NCBI GenBank assembly: GCA_023376005.1
Contig: CM042152.1
Coordinates: forward strand, 84,626,881-84,690,880
DNA from: Doryteuthis pealeii
Lineage: Eukaryota > Mollusca > Cephalopoda > Myopsida > Loliginidae
Direction of reading: 5' to 3'
DNA length: 64,000 nt
This document shows, piece by piece, positions 1 to 11,740 of the stretch. The notes beneath the pieces are model-generated. The model was not told the DNA's origin. It made no database searches and was given only the letters and a program-made list of their open reading frames with translations. Each line of letters begins with the position of its first letter. Within the stretch, counting starts at the first letter, position 1. The translations under genes were made by a program, and so were the position numbers.

Positions 1-240
1 CTCTGGACCTTCTTGCCGTAATCGGGAGCCTTCACGGAACTTTGAACACAACCCGTTATTCAATCCACGGGGGGTATACTGTTTTCAATTCAGCTATGAC
101 TGGTTCCCGAATTTGAAGAGAAGGTTCTCGAGTCCGACAAGAAATACCTGAAGAAGGCTCATTGGCCGAAACATTGTACAGATAATATAGATGAGCACAA
201 TAGTCAGAATAATCCAAATAATAAAAATTATCAAGCCTCA
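1..240. repeat. Partial dispersed fold-back repeat
   Basis: Related to the arms of the element at 36,405-36,725: both share GGAACTTTGAAC, a TTATTCAAT-type stretch, AGTCCGACAAGAAA and GGAGCCTTCA. The copy is incomplete and diverged. No gene seen. Confidence 0.5.
148..179 (+). ncRNA. Degenerate hammerhead-like motif
   Basis: CTGAAGA, one extra A, GGC...GCC hairpin, GAAA, then CATTGTA. The order is hammerhead-like, but the extra A breaks the usual junction of core and stem II. It is probably a decayed or non-catalytic relative, within a repeat related to 36,405-36,725. Confidence 0.25.
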
Positions 241-334
241 TCTAAAAAATTCAGAGAAATAAATGAATATAATTATCCATAAAATTTTTTTTTTTTTTAA
301 ATATTTTTTGTTTGAATCTACTACTGTAATATAT

Positions 335-369
<35 letters not shown>

Positions 370-380
370 ATAAAAGAATT

Positions 381-416
<36 letters not shown>

Positions 417-700
417 AAAAGAAAAAGACCTTTTAGGATTTTACAAGAAAATCTATGATAATCAGAAATATTCATACCAAGCAAAAATAAAAAATAAATT
501 CCTATCAACACAATACTAAACATCTATATATTAATACGCTAGTACCTACCTACATGTGCCATGCCTTGTCATCACTTCAGATGAATAATGGATCATATCG
601 TTGTAATTGTGAGGAAAGAAAGGGAAGAAAAAGAACTTGCTACACATCAGAAGGAAAAAAAAGCAAATATAGAAAGAAAGAAAGGTGAGAGATAGAAAGC
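241..700. other. A-rich intergenic sequence
   Basis: Long A runs (about 339-367 and 389-414) and AT-rich sequence. No exon, RNA gene or clear element found. Confidence 0.7.
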
Positions 701-1151
701 GGTTAAATTAAACTTAATGGACTTAAATTTCACCATCGTATGTCACATCCCGCCGATTGAAGAAAAAAAAAAATAAATAAAAAATAAATATCAGGGAATT
801 AACCGAATTTAATTAAATTCTCAGTGTTGATATATTAATGAATAAAAGATATAATGCACAGTTTATTTTATTTAAAAACTTTTACATTTTTTCAGGTCAG
901 TTAACTTTGAACCACATATCTAGGAGAATCTGTGTTATGCCTCAAAGATACGTGGTTCAAAGTTAACTGACCTGAAAAACGTTGAAGTTTTCAAAATAAA
1001 AAACTGGTGCATTCTATCTTTTACTCATTAATATATCAACACTGAAAATTTGATTCAATTTGGTTAATTCCCCAATTTCTGGTATTTTTTTTTTCTTTCG
1101 GCGGGGTGACATACAATGGTGGAATTTAGGTCCATTAAGTTCGATTTAACC
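701..1151. mobile_element. Fold-back (MITE-like) element, about 450 bp
   Basis: Nearly the whole element is one inverted repeat centred at 926. GGTTAAATTAAACTTAATGG at the start pairs with CCATTAAGTTCGATTTAACC at the end, and the inner arms match through TTAACTTTGAACCAC. No coding capacity. The superfamily cannot be assigned from the ends. Confidence 0.7.
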
Positions 1152-1630
1152 TAGAAACCAATAGCACAATGAAATAAAAAGTTTTAAAAATGAGAGAAAA
1201 AGAAGAGAAAAGAAAAAATAATTTTGCCAGAGATTATTATACTTTTTACATATTGAACTATTACGCAATAGCTCTTAAGTAAATATATCAAACATTGTAA
1301 TAGTCAAATTATCATACCATGGTATATCCACAGTGCCCGCTAGTTCAAATATAATTTTCCTCAAGTTGACAACTAAATTTAGAACAGGGCTCTTTTGCTA
1401 GTTGACCTTTAATTTTCAAATGTCACATCTTTAAAAATAACATTTATCTACAAGATGTCATTAATGATCAACAAACACAAAAGAAAAGAAAATTATAAAA
1501 ACTAAACAATATATCATATCCTCATTATCAAGTCATTCTGACAGTACAGATTCCCCCTTGACTCACTCACTATCCGTCATTACTCCTGACATCCAGAGCT
1601 GATCAATGTAAGTTATTGCTGGTTGATCAA
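1152..1630. other. AT-rich intergenic sequence
   Basis: No gene or recognised repeat seen. Confidence 0.6.
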
Positions 1631-2135
1631 TAGGGTAGGTAGATTTTGGAACTGTAACATCTCCCATGTGGAAAATGTTGTAAATTAATATAAAGAATTA
1701 TCCCACAAAATAAATATTTTTCCTTTAAAACTTTGCCTTCATTTGAGGAAATAGATTTCAATCTTTTAAAATGTTATCACTGTTACAGTTTAATTATTAG
1801 GTAAAAAACAATATATCGGAGGTGTCAGTAGTGATGGGGGCATATTTTCAATTTGAATTCTAGTTATAATATCTTATTCATTTTGTTTAATATGACAACC
1901 TTTTGTTTTAAATATTTAAATGGATATATTTTTCTAACCAATTTCTATGCTACATTTTGTGAAGATGAGGATTTTTGGTGCATTTTAGTAGATGGTCTTT
2001 GTGCTATTTCCTCAAACAATAGTGCAAGTAAGAGATCTAGTTTTTGGTATCAGTATTTATTATACCAACACACAAGTTTCACCGATTGGGAGAATTTCAT
2101 ATTTAAAAAAAAAAAGGGGGGGGGCAACCTACCTA
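1631..2135. mobile_element. MITE of the GGGTAGGTTGATTT family
   Basis: About 500 bp bounded by TAGGGTAGGTAGATTTTGG and a degraded inverted end (CAACCTACCT). The interior matches the copies at 13,923-14,428 and 25,111-25,620 along its length, including TGCTATTTCCTCAAACAATA. No transposase, so non-autonomous. Confidence 0.6.
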
Positions 2136-2390
2136 ATATATAGGATGTCCAAAAAAAAAATTTTTTAAAAAATCAAGAAATTTTAAAATCAAATAAGTTT
2201 TTTTTTTTTTTTAAATTCATATAATTAAAACAACTTATTGCCATTGAATAAATGTTTCTTTGTTATAAAAAAATTACCAATATTATGTATGTATGGATGT
2301 ATGTATGTTATTTCATTATTACTGAATGGCTTTTGGGATTTTATTTTCAATATAGTGATATATTTACAAGTAAATAGTTTTCAAGTATCT

Positions 2391-2510
2391 AGGGTAGTGT
2401 GAACATGAAGTCAATGGCGCCTGGTTACTGACAGTTTCTTGCCTATGAGAATCACATAGGCAAGAAAATTTCAGTAACCAAATGCCATAGACTTCATGTC
2501 CATGCTACCC

Positions 2511-2511
<1 letters not shown>
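2391..2511. repeat. Hairpin element, 121 bp
   Basis: AGGGTAGTGTGAACATGAAG pairs with CTTCATGTCCATGCTACCCT, with inner arms matching through TTTCTTGCCTATG and a loop of about 6 bases. A near-perfect fold-back, flanked by TA-rich sequence. Confidence 0.7.
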
Positions 2512-2555
<44 letters not shown>

Positions 2556-2617
2556 TTTGAGACATCTAGGTGAGTTCATTTCCGCTTAGAAATGTAGCGA
2601 TTAAATAGCCTGCTATA

Positions 2618-2765
2618 CTTGGGAGCTGAATGTGGCCGTATGGGTAAGAGGATTGGCGAGCGTAAGTTCGTTCGGGTCTCGAACACGGCCAGAGGTAGCT
2701 GCTAAAACGGTATAACTGCACTGATGAGAGGTGATACCTCGAAACACGTGTGTAGTTTACTATAT
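2618..2765 (+). mobile_element. tRNA-headed SINE with hammerhead core (second subfamily)
   Basis: A box TGGCCGTATGGGTAAGAGG from 2,633 and B box CGGGTCTCGAACACGG at 2,673-2,688 are followed after 33 bases by a hammerhead core. The element ends in (AT)n microsatellite. Outside the boxes and the core it differs clearly from the 18,690 element, so it is a separate subfamily. It lies in unique flank and has no mirror copy. Confidence 0.65.
2716..2757 (+). ncRNA. Hammerhead ribozyme, intact core (HHR3)
   Basis: CTGATGA (2,721-2,727), stem II GAGGT/ACCTC with GAT loop, GAAA (2,741-2,744), stem III CA/TG with loop CGTG, and triplet GTA ending at 2,754. Stem II differs from HHR2 (GACAT/ATGTC) at paired positions on both strands, which is compensatory change. 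Stem I next to the core does not pair well, so cleavage is not assured. Confidence 0.65.
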
Positions 2766-2774
2766 ATATATAAT

Positions 2775-2809
<35 letters not shown>

Positions 2810-2970
2810 GAGGGAGTTTTATAATTAGCTTGAAGCATTGTGTGTATTTTAATTTGGTGATTGGTTTTGAAGGCTATCACAATGCAGGTGTAAAGAAAAA
2901 TGAGGTAACTAGGATGTTGTTCATTTACCCACAATTTATTTTCTTGATATTTCAGGATGAAAAATCCCTT

Positions 2971-3022
<52 letters not shown>
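2761..3022. repeat. (AT)n microsatellites
   Basis: TA runs at 2,761-2,810 and 2,974-3,022 frame a short non-coding segment; another lies at 2,517-2,552. Confidence 0.9.
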
Positions 3023-3024
<2 letters not shown>

Positions 3025-3356
3025 CTGCTGCTCAGGTTAAATTAAAAAAAGAAACAATGTATAAAAAAAAAAAAATAAAATGACCAAAACTTTTACTTTA
3101 CTTTTAAGTTCCTAGCCAACTTTTGGAACACCCTGTATATATCATATAGCAATAAGATATTTAATACAACATAAAAATTTACTTTTTATGGTATTAGGTG
3201 TGACAATTTAATTCACAGAATTAAAACGACATATCGCCACGGTGATAAGTCAGACAGACATTTGTATCTAAACATGTCTGGTCATGTTCCAACTCCTGCT
3301 TTCTTGAGACGCAGACCAGATGAGTCATTCGATGCTGAGCAGTTGTACGTGTTCAT

Positions 3357-3708
3357 TAGGGTAGGTTGATTTTTCACTTTTTTTAATATCAAATTCTCTC
3401 AAACAGTGAAGGTCGTGTGATGGTATAATGAATACCGATATCAAAAACTAGATCTTTTGCACTATTGTTTGAGGAAATAACATCAAAGATCATCTACTAA
3501 AATAATATTTTCTAACCAATTTCTAGACTAAATTTTGCAAAAACAAGGATTTGGTGCATTTTAGTAGATGATCTTTGATGCTATTTCCTCAAACAATGGT
3601 GCAAGTAAGAAATCTAGTTTTTGGTATCAGTATTCATTAAACCAGCACACAACTTTTACTTGGGGAGATTTTATATTTTTCAAAAAGTGAAAAATCAACC
3701 TACCCTAC
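3357..3708. mobile_element. Rearranged fold-back copy of the GGGTAGGTTGATTT MITE
   Basis: Both halves are the same (right) end of the family in inverted orientation. TTAGGGTAGGTTGATTTTTC pairs with GAAAAATCAACCTACCCTA, and the arms share CTCAAACA, ATCAAAGATCAT and related blocks. The left-end sequence of full copies is absent. Confidence 0.7.
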
Positions 3709-3718
3709 TGTGTAGTTA

Positions 3719-3985
3719 GAGCACAGAACCTTTGACTCCAACTTCTATTTTTGCACCTTCAACTCTTCTTTATGAAATTAAGTGATTATGGCCAACAAAT
3801 AAATATAAAACCATGACTTTTTAAAATCCATTCATAAGGAGTGTGCACTGTATAACTTTGCAGACTAAACTAGGGCCATATAAAGTGTAAATTCAACTGG
3901 AGTCAGAGTTGATATAGTTTTACCAACTCCGAATCCAGTGATCTCTTAATTGACTCCAACTCCTCTAAAGAACATAAGCTTCATG
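3719..3985. mobile_element. hAT-like MITE fragment
   Basis: Shares its interior (GGGCCATATAAAGT, GTGCACTGTATAA) and GACTCCAACTC-type ends with the better copy at 45,831-46,218. The terminal CAGGGCTG is missing, so the ends are degraded. Confidence 0.5.
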
Positions 3986-4269
3986 TTTTATCTGATATTT
4001 TGAATAATGCAAAGATGTTTGAAAGGGTTATTACCAGTGATCAAATGTGATATCTTCAATAATGTAGATTATGAGTTATCTCCCTTGGACTATTTCAGTA
4101 GAAGGAACTCTTTGGCAAAAAGGAAGAAAGTTAATTGGCAACAGACTACATATATGACAAATCGTCCACCATAGAGTGACTGCCATTAAACTGCCTATTG
4201 ACATTGTGTCCCAGTTGTGGATAATTTATATTGTTTTGTGTTTTACACATTGCCACCTATACTGTATCT

Positions 4270-4626
4270 CAAAATGACGAATCAACAGGCTTTAAAATCG
4301 CCACCAATTTTGGAAAACAAGGACTATGGAGAATGGAAGCAGAATTGACAGTATGGCAAATGTATACAGACTTGCCTAGGAATAAACAGGGCCCAGCAGT
4401 TATTCTTAAACTGGACGAGCAAGAGATTGTGCTAGAGACCTGGTGAAATTGGTCATGAAAACGGGGTGAAGCAAATATCAGACAAACTGGATACACTATA
4501 GACGAAAATATTTGGGTCTATTTGGACCTTAAGGAATTTTATGATTACAGGCATCCTTCCAGAGTAAGTATGAATGACTTTTTGATAAAATTTGAGTACT
4601 TATATCACAAACCTAAAACAAAATAA
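4270..4626 (+). pseudogene. Copia-like gag remnant, frameshifted
   Basis: Three frames together resemble the gag region of Ty1/copia-type LTR retrotransposons. An N-terminal stretch has GEWKQ; then come ELTVWQMYTDLPRNKQGPAV and, in another frame, LDLKEFYDYRHPSRVSMND followed by FLIKFEYLYHK. At least three frame changes and stops break it. The last part is partly duplicated in tandem (GTAAGTATGA...CTTATATCACAAAC twice, 4,564-4,680). No protease, integrase, reverse transcriptase or LTR recognised nearby. Confidence 0.6.
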
Positions 4627-4689
4627 GTAAGTATGATTGACTTTTTGATAAAATCTGAGTACTTATATCACAAACATAAAACAAAAAAT

Positions 4690-5190
4690 TTTCACCTTGG
4701 CCAAAAAAAGCCTGCATGTCTCACTTGAAGTTTCAACACCATGCTTTCTTTGATCCCAAGGGAAAAAATTTACTACAAATTCTTACCACAGGGACAAACT
4801 ATCAATCAACGTGTTGAAGTGCTGAAAAGGCTACAAGCATCTGTTTGTCGAAAAAGATTCAAACTCTGGCCTGACAAGTGAATTATCTACCATGACAATG
4901 TTCCTACATATGATGTATTAAAAGTTTATTAGGAGTTCCTAGCTAAGAAAAGGAATATCCACCCTACTCACTAAACTTAGCCCCCATGTGATGTTTGTCT
5001 ATTTCCAAAATTGAAAAATGCCTTCAGTAATCTGCTGATATTAGTGAGAGGGACAAGACAGGCAGTGGGGGGAGAGAGACAGATCCCATCTATAAAAATA
5101 AAAAAAAACACTAAGATCTCTTTTCAGAGATTACAATTTCTGTAAGATTGGTTGAAATCAGGCCAAGAACAACAGAGCCTTAGTTATGCA
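4690..5190 (+). pseudogene. mariner-family transposase relic (C-terminal half)
   Basis: Resembles the catalytic C-terminal half of Tc1/mariner (mariner-clade) transposase. FFDPKG carries the likely first-half aspartate region; then FLPQGQTINQ, LKRLQASVCRKRFKLWPDK, IIYHDNVPTYD (the HDN block), EFLAKKRNIHP, and PCDVCLFPKLKNAF (the D-block). Stops replace residues after WPDK, after VY and around the HPPYSPDLAP-type motif. The N-terminal DNA-binding half is absent. Clearly inactive. Mirror remnant at 32,060-32,610. Confidence 0.75.
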
Positions 5191-5257
5191 CATGTATGGA
5201 CATTTTGTGTATTATTCATTTTTATGAATTATTACTTTTTCCTATCTTCCTATATAA

Positions 5258-5460
5258 TCTATTAATAATGGAGATTCGCTTCCGGTTTTTGTCTGTAACA
5301 AAGATTACATCACTGCTTATGTCACATTACCCAAAATAGTCATAACTACATGATAAATACACTCAAAATTTGAACATGCAGCATTAGACAGTCCTCATTG
5401 TTTTTTAAAACAAGTTTTAATAAATACATGACTGGTATTATATATCTATATAAATCATCA
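5258..5460 (+). mobile_element. Dispersed repeat family G (possibly Helitron-like 5' end)
   Basis: Starts TCTATTAATAATGGAGATTC and contains TTTTTGTCTGTAACAAAGAT and CTCAAAATTTGAACATGC. Family copies occur at 43,262-43,485 and 42,275-42,420. The TCTAT...GTCTGTAAC start resembles Helitron 5' ends, but no CTAG-terminated 3' end was identified. Confidence 0.4.
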
Positions 5461-5494
5461 TAATGCCACATGGCATTTTTTCTATTGGTTATAT

Positions 5495-5645
5495 GGTTTC
5501 AAGTATTCCTATTTAATGCAAATAATTTATACAAATAATATATATATATATATAGTTTCAAGCAACTATTCCAACTTAATAATGATAATTTATTTGCATA
5601 TGGTTATATGGTTTAAAGCATTCCTATCCAATACTAACAATTTCA
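5495..5645 (+). repeat. Degenerate units of the 46-bp repeat
   Basis: Two or three units of GGTTTCAAGTATTCCTATTT type, the same unit as the array at 19,385-19,795. Mirror at 31,555-31,760. Confidence 0.5.
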
Positions 5646-5692
5646 GAGATCTATTTGACTCTGAAATAGAACCCTAACATGTGCTACCACTT

Positions 5693-6090
5693 TGGTTTGG
5701 TTTACAGCATATCAACCTCGGTGGGTCAAGATTAAATGTTGACAAAGTTTTGGAATAAAATTCACTCTTAATGGATACTCAATTTTTTTTTATAAACGCA
5801 TTTTTCTATTTAACCTATAGATGGGACACTAACAGGTACTACCACTCCAGGTCAGAGTGGACCAGGGAGCAAAGGTGATGAAGGGGTACACCACATTCCC
5901 CAAACATCCAGAACTGGACATGAAGACCCTCAGCCACTGCCTTCTAGCACATATATGATAAAAAGGGTTGGGCCTTGACATCAGGGCAATAGGGCTGGGG
6001 CAATCATATAGGCGCTAGGGCTTGACATGACCAGCCGATTAATCAGAGGAGGCCTCCCCAACTGCCCATCTAGCCTAAGTAAAGGTCTAA
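5693..6090 (-). mobile_element. SINE family C
   Basis: Minus-strand copy of a roughly 430-600 bp family. In the sense direction it contains CAAGCCC, ATCATATGGGTGCTAGAAGG, GAGGTTCCAG and CTGGTCCACTCTGACCTGG, and ends GGTTGATATGCTGTAAACC plus an AAACC-type tail. Mirror at 31,020-31,490. Confidence 0.7.
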
Positions 6091-6582
6091 GTGGATTGTG
6101 CTACTACTCTGGTCAGTATGGACATGCGAGTAATGGAGAAGATGAGATACTATACACACCACCAAATGCAGTTTAGTTTAATACCTAGGACACCTTCTTT
6201 GTCTTACCCCCTCCACAGAAAATGCAGTTGGCATATTCTAAGCCCCACCAACAGAACAACATGATGACTGGCATTTCTGCAGTAATTTTATATGATTTTC
6301 TAGCTGCAACATTAAAAAGGCAAGATTCGTTCAGTGATATTTGAAAAGAGGATGAATAAATAGTTCTTTTCCTCGAAAATTGTAGCAAAACATGTGAATT
6401 TATATACAGTATCACTTGTAAATAAGTACTCCAATAATAATTCTTAAATAAAAAATGTCTTCTGAACTCTATAACCAAAAACATGAATATGGAGAAGTCC
6501 AAAAATAAAAATAACCATATATATGAGAAGTAAATACACAAGCGATGTGTTTTGATATGGCTTTTTTTTTAGCTGACAATTT
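6091..6582. other. Non-coding sequence
   Basis: A 118-codon frame runs on the minus strand (6,185-6,541), but its mirror at 30,430-30,890 does not keep a frame and no domain is recognisable. Nothing supported. Confidence 0.5.
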
Positions 6583-6720
6583 TTGGGAGAATATGTGCTT
6601 AATTGAAGTCGTACTTAATTTTGAAGGCTAATCAATTAATAATTATGCCCGCCTAATTAATTAATTATTAATTGATTAACTTTCAAAATTAGGTACGACT
6701 TCAATTAAGCACATATTCTC

Positions 6721-6724
<4 letters not shown>
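6583..6724. mobile_element. Fold-back element, 142 bp
   Basis: TTGGGAGAATATGTGCTTAA pairs with TTAAGCACATATTCTCCCAA, and arms continue to a centre of GCCCGCC. Near-perfect hairpin followed by (AT)n. Mirror at 30,253-30,400. Confidence 0.75.
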
Positions 6725-6759
<35 letters not shown>

Positions 6760-7900
6760 CCGCTAGGATTGTCTAGAGCTAAAATATAAAAAGTGGTCAA
6801 TACCTAAGTAGAGCAAATCCTAATTAGTCAGATATACCTACAAATAGTTTCACTTAGTAACTTATTTTTGTTCATAGAGTTTCAGTGCTGGTAATAAAGT
6901 TTGTATTAAAACAAAAAAAATTTTTTAATTAAAAAAAAAAATAAAAAAAAAAAAAAAAAAGATTTTTTTAGTATTTTGTTTTTTCAATATTAAAGTTATT
7001 TAAAATCTGCTTTTAAGTATCAACCATTAGTGGTCAGTATATAAGTGCTCGGCTGTCCGAATGTAAGTCGAAAATGGTATCTATACTTCTCACTCAACCA
7101 TGTTTTCATCTTCAGGCAAGATACAGCATCTTGTTCTTATCATTAAACAAGACACCATCAAGAAAAAAAACAAAGCCAGCCTCCTTTCAAAGAGATTCCA
7201 ACCCTTCTGTAGGACCCAAACCCATTATATCAAATGGAGATGGTCAGAGTAGTCTTATGCCTTCATGCAGGAGATGAAGAAAAGAAAAAACTCAGATCTA
7301 TTGTTGACCTTTATCCATGCATACTTAAAAAGACCAATGCATACTATATATAATGCAAGTGAGCTTTAGGGTGCCTTCCACTTAAAGGGTAGCAAGTGCC
7401 CTTTTAGTGATTCAGGTGATTATAGATGAAGCTTAAAGTCATTCCTAAGACCTGAAGTGCCCTTAGAATTATGTGTCAAGGCTTATTGTGGTGCAGCCAG
7501 CCCTTACATCTACTACTAATTTTTAAAAAAGACCAAGTGCATACTATAAATAAGGGATGTAAGTGCTCAGCTATCAGGGGGCCACCCCCCTATTGCACTT
7601 AAAGGGGTAAATTCAAAGTCAATCCCTAATACTTGAGTGTCTTAGAAACTATGTTTTTCCCAACCTATATTTTCACCCTAGTCATCATCATGGCTTGGCT
7701 TTGAGAATAGATATTAAGATGGTGGCCCATATAACTGCAGCATGTTATGGCTGATAAGACCATGCAAGACAGTAGGAATGTTGCAGCGGTTGAAGGTCTG
7801 GTCAGGTTTGATGGCATTTTGTTTTTTTTTTTTGTTTTTCTTTTTTTTTGGGGGGTGTTCTCCGGCTTTTTGTCTGGAGTCAAATGTTTTCAAAGGGGAG
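6725..7900. other. Mostly unassigned repeat-like sequence
   Basis: Contains an (AT)n run at 6,724-6,758 and A-rich blocks near 6,907-6,960. At 7,320-7,640 are two diverged copies of a segment with AAAGACCAATGCATACTATA and TTAGTGATTCAGGTGA-type blocks. The right-arm counterpart (28,860-29,950) is about 265 bases longer over 7,019-8,837, so this arm has lost sequence or it was miscalled. No gene seen. Confidence 0.5.
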
Positions 7901-8190
7901 ATATATATTTACCAAACCCTCCGCACGAGTAGGATGTGAACACAAAATCAATTTCTTAGCGGAGTTAACAGGTTTAAATTCAGAGTTTTCCTTCTCCTAA
8001 ACGGTTACCTACCCAAGGTTAAAGAGCCCAGTCTGCCCTACTATTTACCATAGCTGGAGGGAGAATATATAATTCCTACCTTTGCCAAGGGTATTAGCGT
8101 TAGGGGAAATGCAAACAGCCTCGTCCAGGATTTGAACTTGGGTGACGAGTCCATTTCCTACGACTAACCATTATACCATGCACCTTCATA
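7901..8190 (-). mobile_element. tRNA-derived SINE, family B
   Basis: Sense strand starts GGTGCATGGTATAATGGTTA (A box) and has a B-box-like AAGTTCAAATCCTGGACG. The body has CTAATACCCTTGGCAAAGG and TAAATAGTAGGGCAGACTGG, and it ends CACATCCTACTCGTGCGGAG then GGTTTGGTAAATATAT. Mirror at 28,507-28,799. Confidence 0.8.
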
Positions 8191-8539
8191 GGGGAGATAA
8201 CATGGTTAGTAATGAGATGCCAGGTATCACAGTTCTCAGCTAGAGTGACATCAACAATGGTTAATGTGATACCAAGAGATTTTTTCAAGCAGTCTTTGTG
8301 TTGTAGCGTAGCTAACACCCCTTTAGCACTCTACCAGTATGGACTGGCTCATAGCCACAAAATAGCCTACGATTAAAGTGATTAACTGACTGCTGCGTTG
8401 GCTATACCGAATTGAACATTGTCTATTTAGTGAAGATTTTGTTCTCTAAAATCAAGCTAGATGGAAGCCTGGAACAAGAATGCTGCATGCAGTTGTGTGC
8501 ACCAAGTGAGACTAGGCAGGCAGGACACTGCTGGAGAAA

Positions 8540-8760
8540 CAAAAGGACAGCTCAATAAGCGACGTTCTCCTGGTGGAAGCCCAACACACCCACCAAGAAC
8601 CTACATTGACCAACTATAGGAGATGCTGGTCTGCTGCGGCAGCAAGACCCCAAGTCAATGAAATGATAGGAAGGTTAGCAAGAGATTGTGTCATGGATAT
8701 CCGGTGCTACTTGCAGGCCATGATGATGAAAATATCTATTATCTCTGGTCCCATCCAAAC
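8540..8760 (+). pseudogene. LINE reverse-transcriptase C-terminal remnant
   Basis: Mirror of 27,975-28,150. Here TYIDQL is readable, but indels scramble the following residues. It is the extreme C-terminus of a non-LTR retrotransposon ORF2; no polymerase domain is present. Upstream sequence from 8,440 probably belongs to the same relic. Confidence 0.5.
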
Positions 8761-8836
8761 AACAAACAAGGAATTGTCAAAACATGCTGAACTTATGTCA
8801 AGAAATAGAAAAAATTAAGTTATAATATCCGGGTAA

Positions 8837-8880
8837 AAGAGAATAGTGGGAGGGGTAAAAAAAAGAATGGTAGAAGAGAG
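8837..8880 (+). repeat. Start of purine-rich satellite, left arm
   Basis: GTAAAAGAGAATAGTGGGAG matches the right-arm satellite edge at 27,830-27,872. Beyond this point the left arm departs from its partner. Confidence 0.6.
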
Positions 8881-9510
8881 AGAATCAGTGGAACCGTTGG
8901 CGATACTACCAGGCCCATGACGGCTAGGATACGGTACTCGCCGGATGGGGCTTTTCCTACTGATTCTAGGCAGAGACAGTGTTAGCAGTGCACTGGGGGG
9001 TGGAATGAGGCGGGACACGTATGAGACACGGGGACCGCCTGGTCTGGCGAGAAAAGCCGATGTCGGTGCCACCCGGGCCTGAGCTATTTACAGTCAGAGG
9101 CTGGATGCGGGGCGAACAGGACATAGAGGAGAGCCGACGGTGGGAACCGGACGAGGAGCGGGCTGAGGTAACAGTGATCGCATCTGGGATAAAGTCGCGG
9201 CGATTTAACAGAGGTGGTTCTTGAGTGGCAATCGACAGGGCCGGATCTCATGCCGGACGAATGAACACGGTGGGTGCAGTGGAATCACTTCACTTACGGC
9301 GGCTGTGGGTTGTGGAAGGGACAGGCGGGAAAACAGCCATGGGGTACAACGAGGGACAGCTGACGCCAGGCGGGAAGCAGATCGTCGGCGAGAAACGGGG
9401 CCAACGTCACACGGCCTCCTGATCCCGTTGCGGCCGGCGTGGGTACGGAAATACACGTGGCATAATCGCGGGGCTTGGCAGACAAAAGAGACATAGATGC
9501 TGCACATGGG
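8881..9510. other. GC-rich block absent from the mirror arm
   Basis: About 630 bases of clearly GC-rich sequence in an AT-rich window, with several overlapping short frames on both strands and no recognisable protein. The partner arm passes directly from unique sequence into satellite and has nothing corresponding. Probably a base-calling or assembly artefact in a hard repeat; a foreign insert is the alternative. Confidence 0.6.
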
Positions 9511-9513
9511 CGG

Positions 9514-9543
9514 CGGGTTAAAAAAAAAACAAAAAAAAAAAAG

Positions 9544-9603
<60 letters not shown>

Positions 9604-9675
9604 AATAGCGGGAGGGGTAAAAAAAAAAAGAGGAGAGTGGGAGGGGTAAAAAAAAAAAGAAAAGAGTGAGGGGCA
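9514..9675. repeat. Poly-A and satellite units
   Basis: A run of A with few interruptions (9,522-9,599), then two units of the GGGAGGGGTAAAAAAAAAAG type. Low complexity. Confidence 0.7.
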
Positions 9676-9927
9676 CACCTCGTTTTATCGCACGTTTTTC
9701 TAGAAGTGTTTTTACAGTTTTTTTTTTGGTTTTGTAGAGTGTCGTTTACGCTCCGCTAGCTGGGCTGGTTCTGGAAGTCAACCTGGGTTTTTTAGTTGCC
9801 GTTGCGGTCTTTTATTGTCAACGGGTTTTTTATTTCCCTGTGGTTGTGTTTTTCGTAGCGATTTTTTTTTTTTTATATTTTCGTTATCTTTTTTCATGGG
9901 TTTTTTTTTTGGTTTCCTGTGCCGGTA
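9676..9927. other. T/G-rich block absent from the mirror arm
   Basis: Rich in T runs broken by GTCG/CGTT words; no coding or repeat identity and no counterpart in the right arm. Same interpretation as the GC-rich block. Confidence 0.5.

Positions 9928-11740
<1,813 letters not shown>

Larger units (their letters stand above)
2141..3140. mobile_element. Possible element with TATAGGATGTCC / GGAACACCCTGTATA ends
   Basis: ATATAGGATGTCCAAAAA at the left and TTTTGGAACACCCTGTATAT at the right are imperfect inverted ends of a type common in Tc1/mariner-like elements. The interior holds a hairpin, a SINE and microsatellites, so this would be a host for nested insertions. No transposase is visible. Confidence 0.3.

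Noticed and set aside
6185..6541. 118-codon minus-strand frame as a membrane protein gene
   Set aside because: Hydrophobic by AT composition, not conserved in frame in the mirror arm, no splice sites or family match.
9021..9496. Short overlapping frames in the GC-rich block
   Set aside because: No start context, no domain, several frames equally open as expected for GC-rich noise, and the block is missing from the mirror arm.
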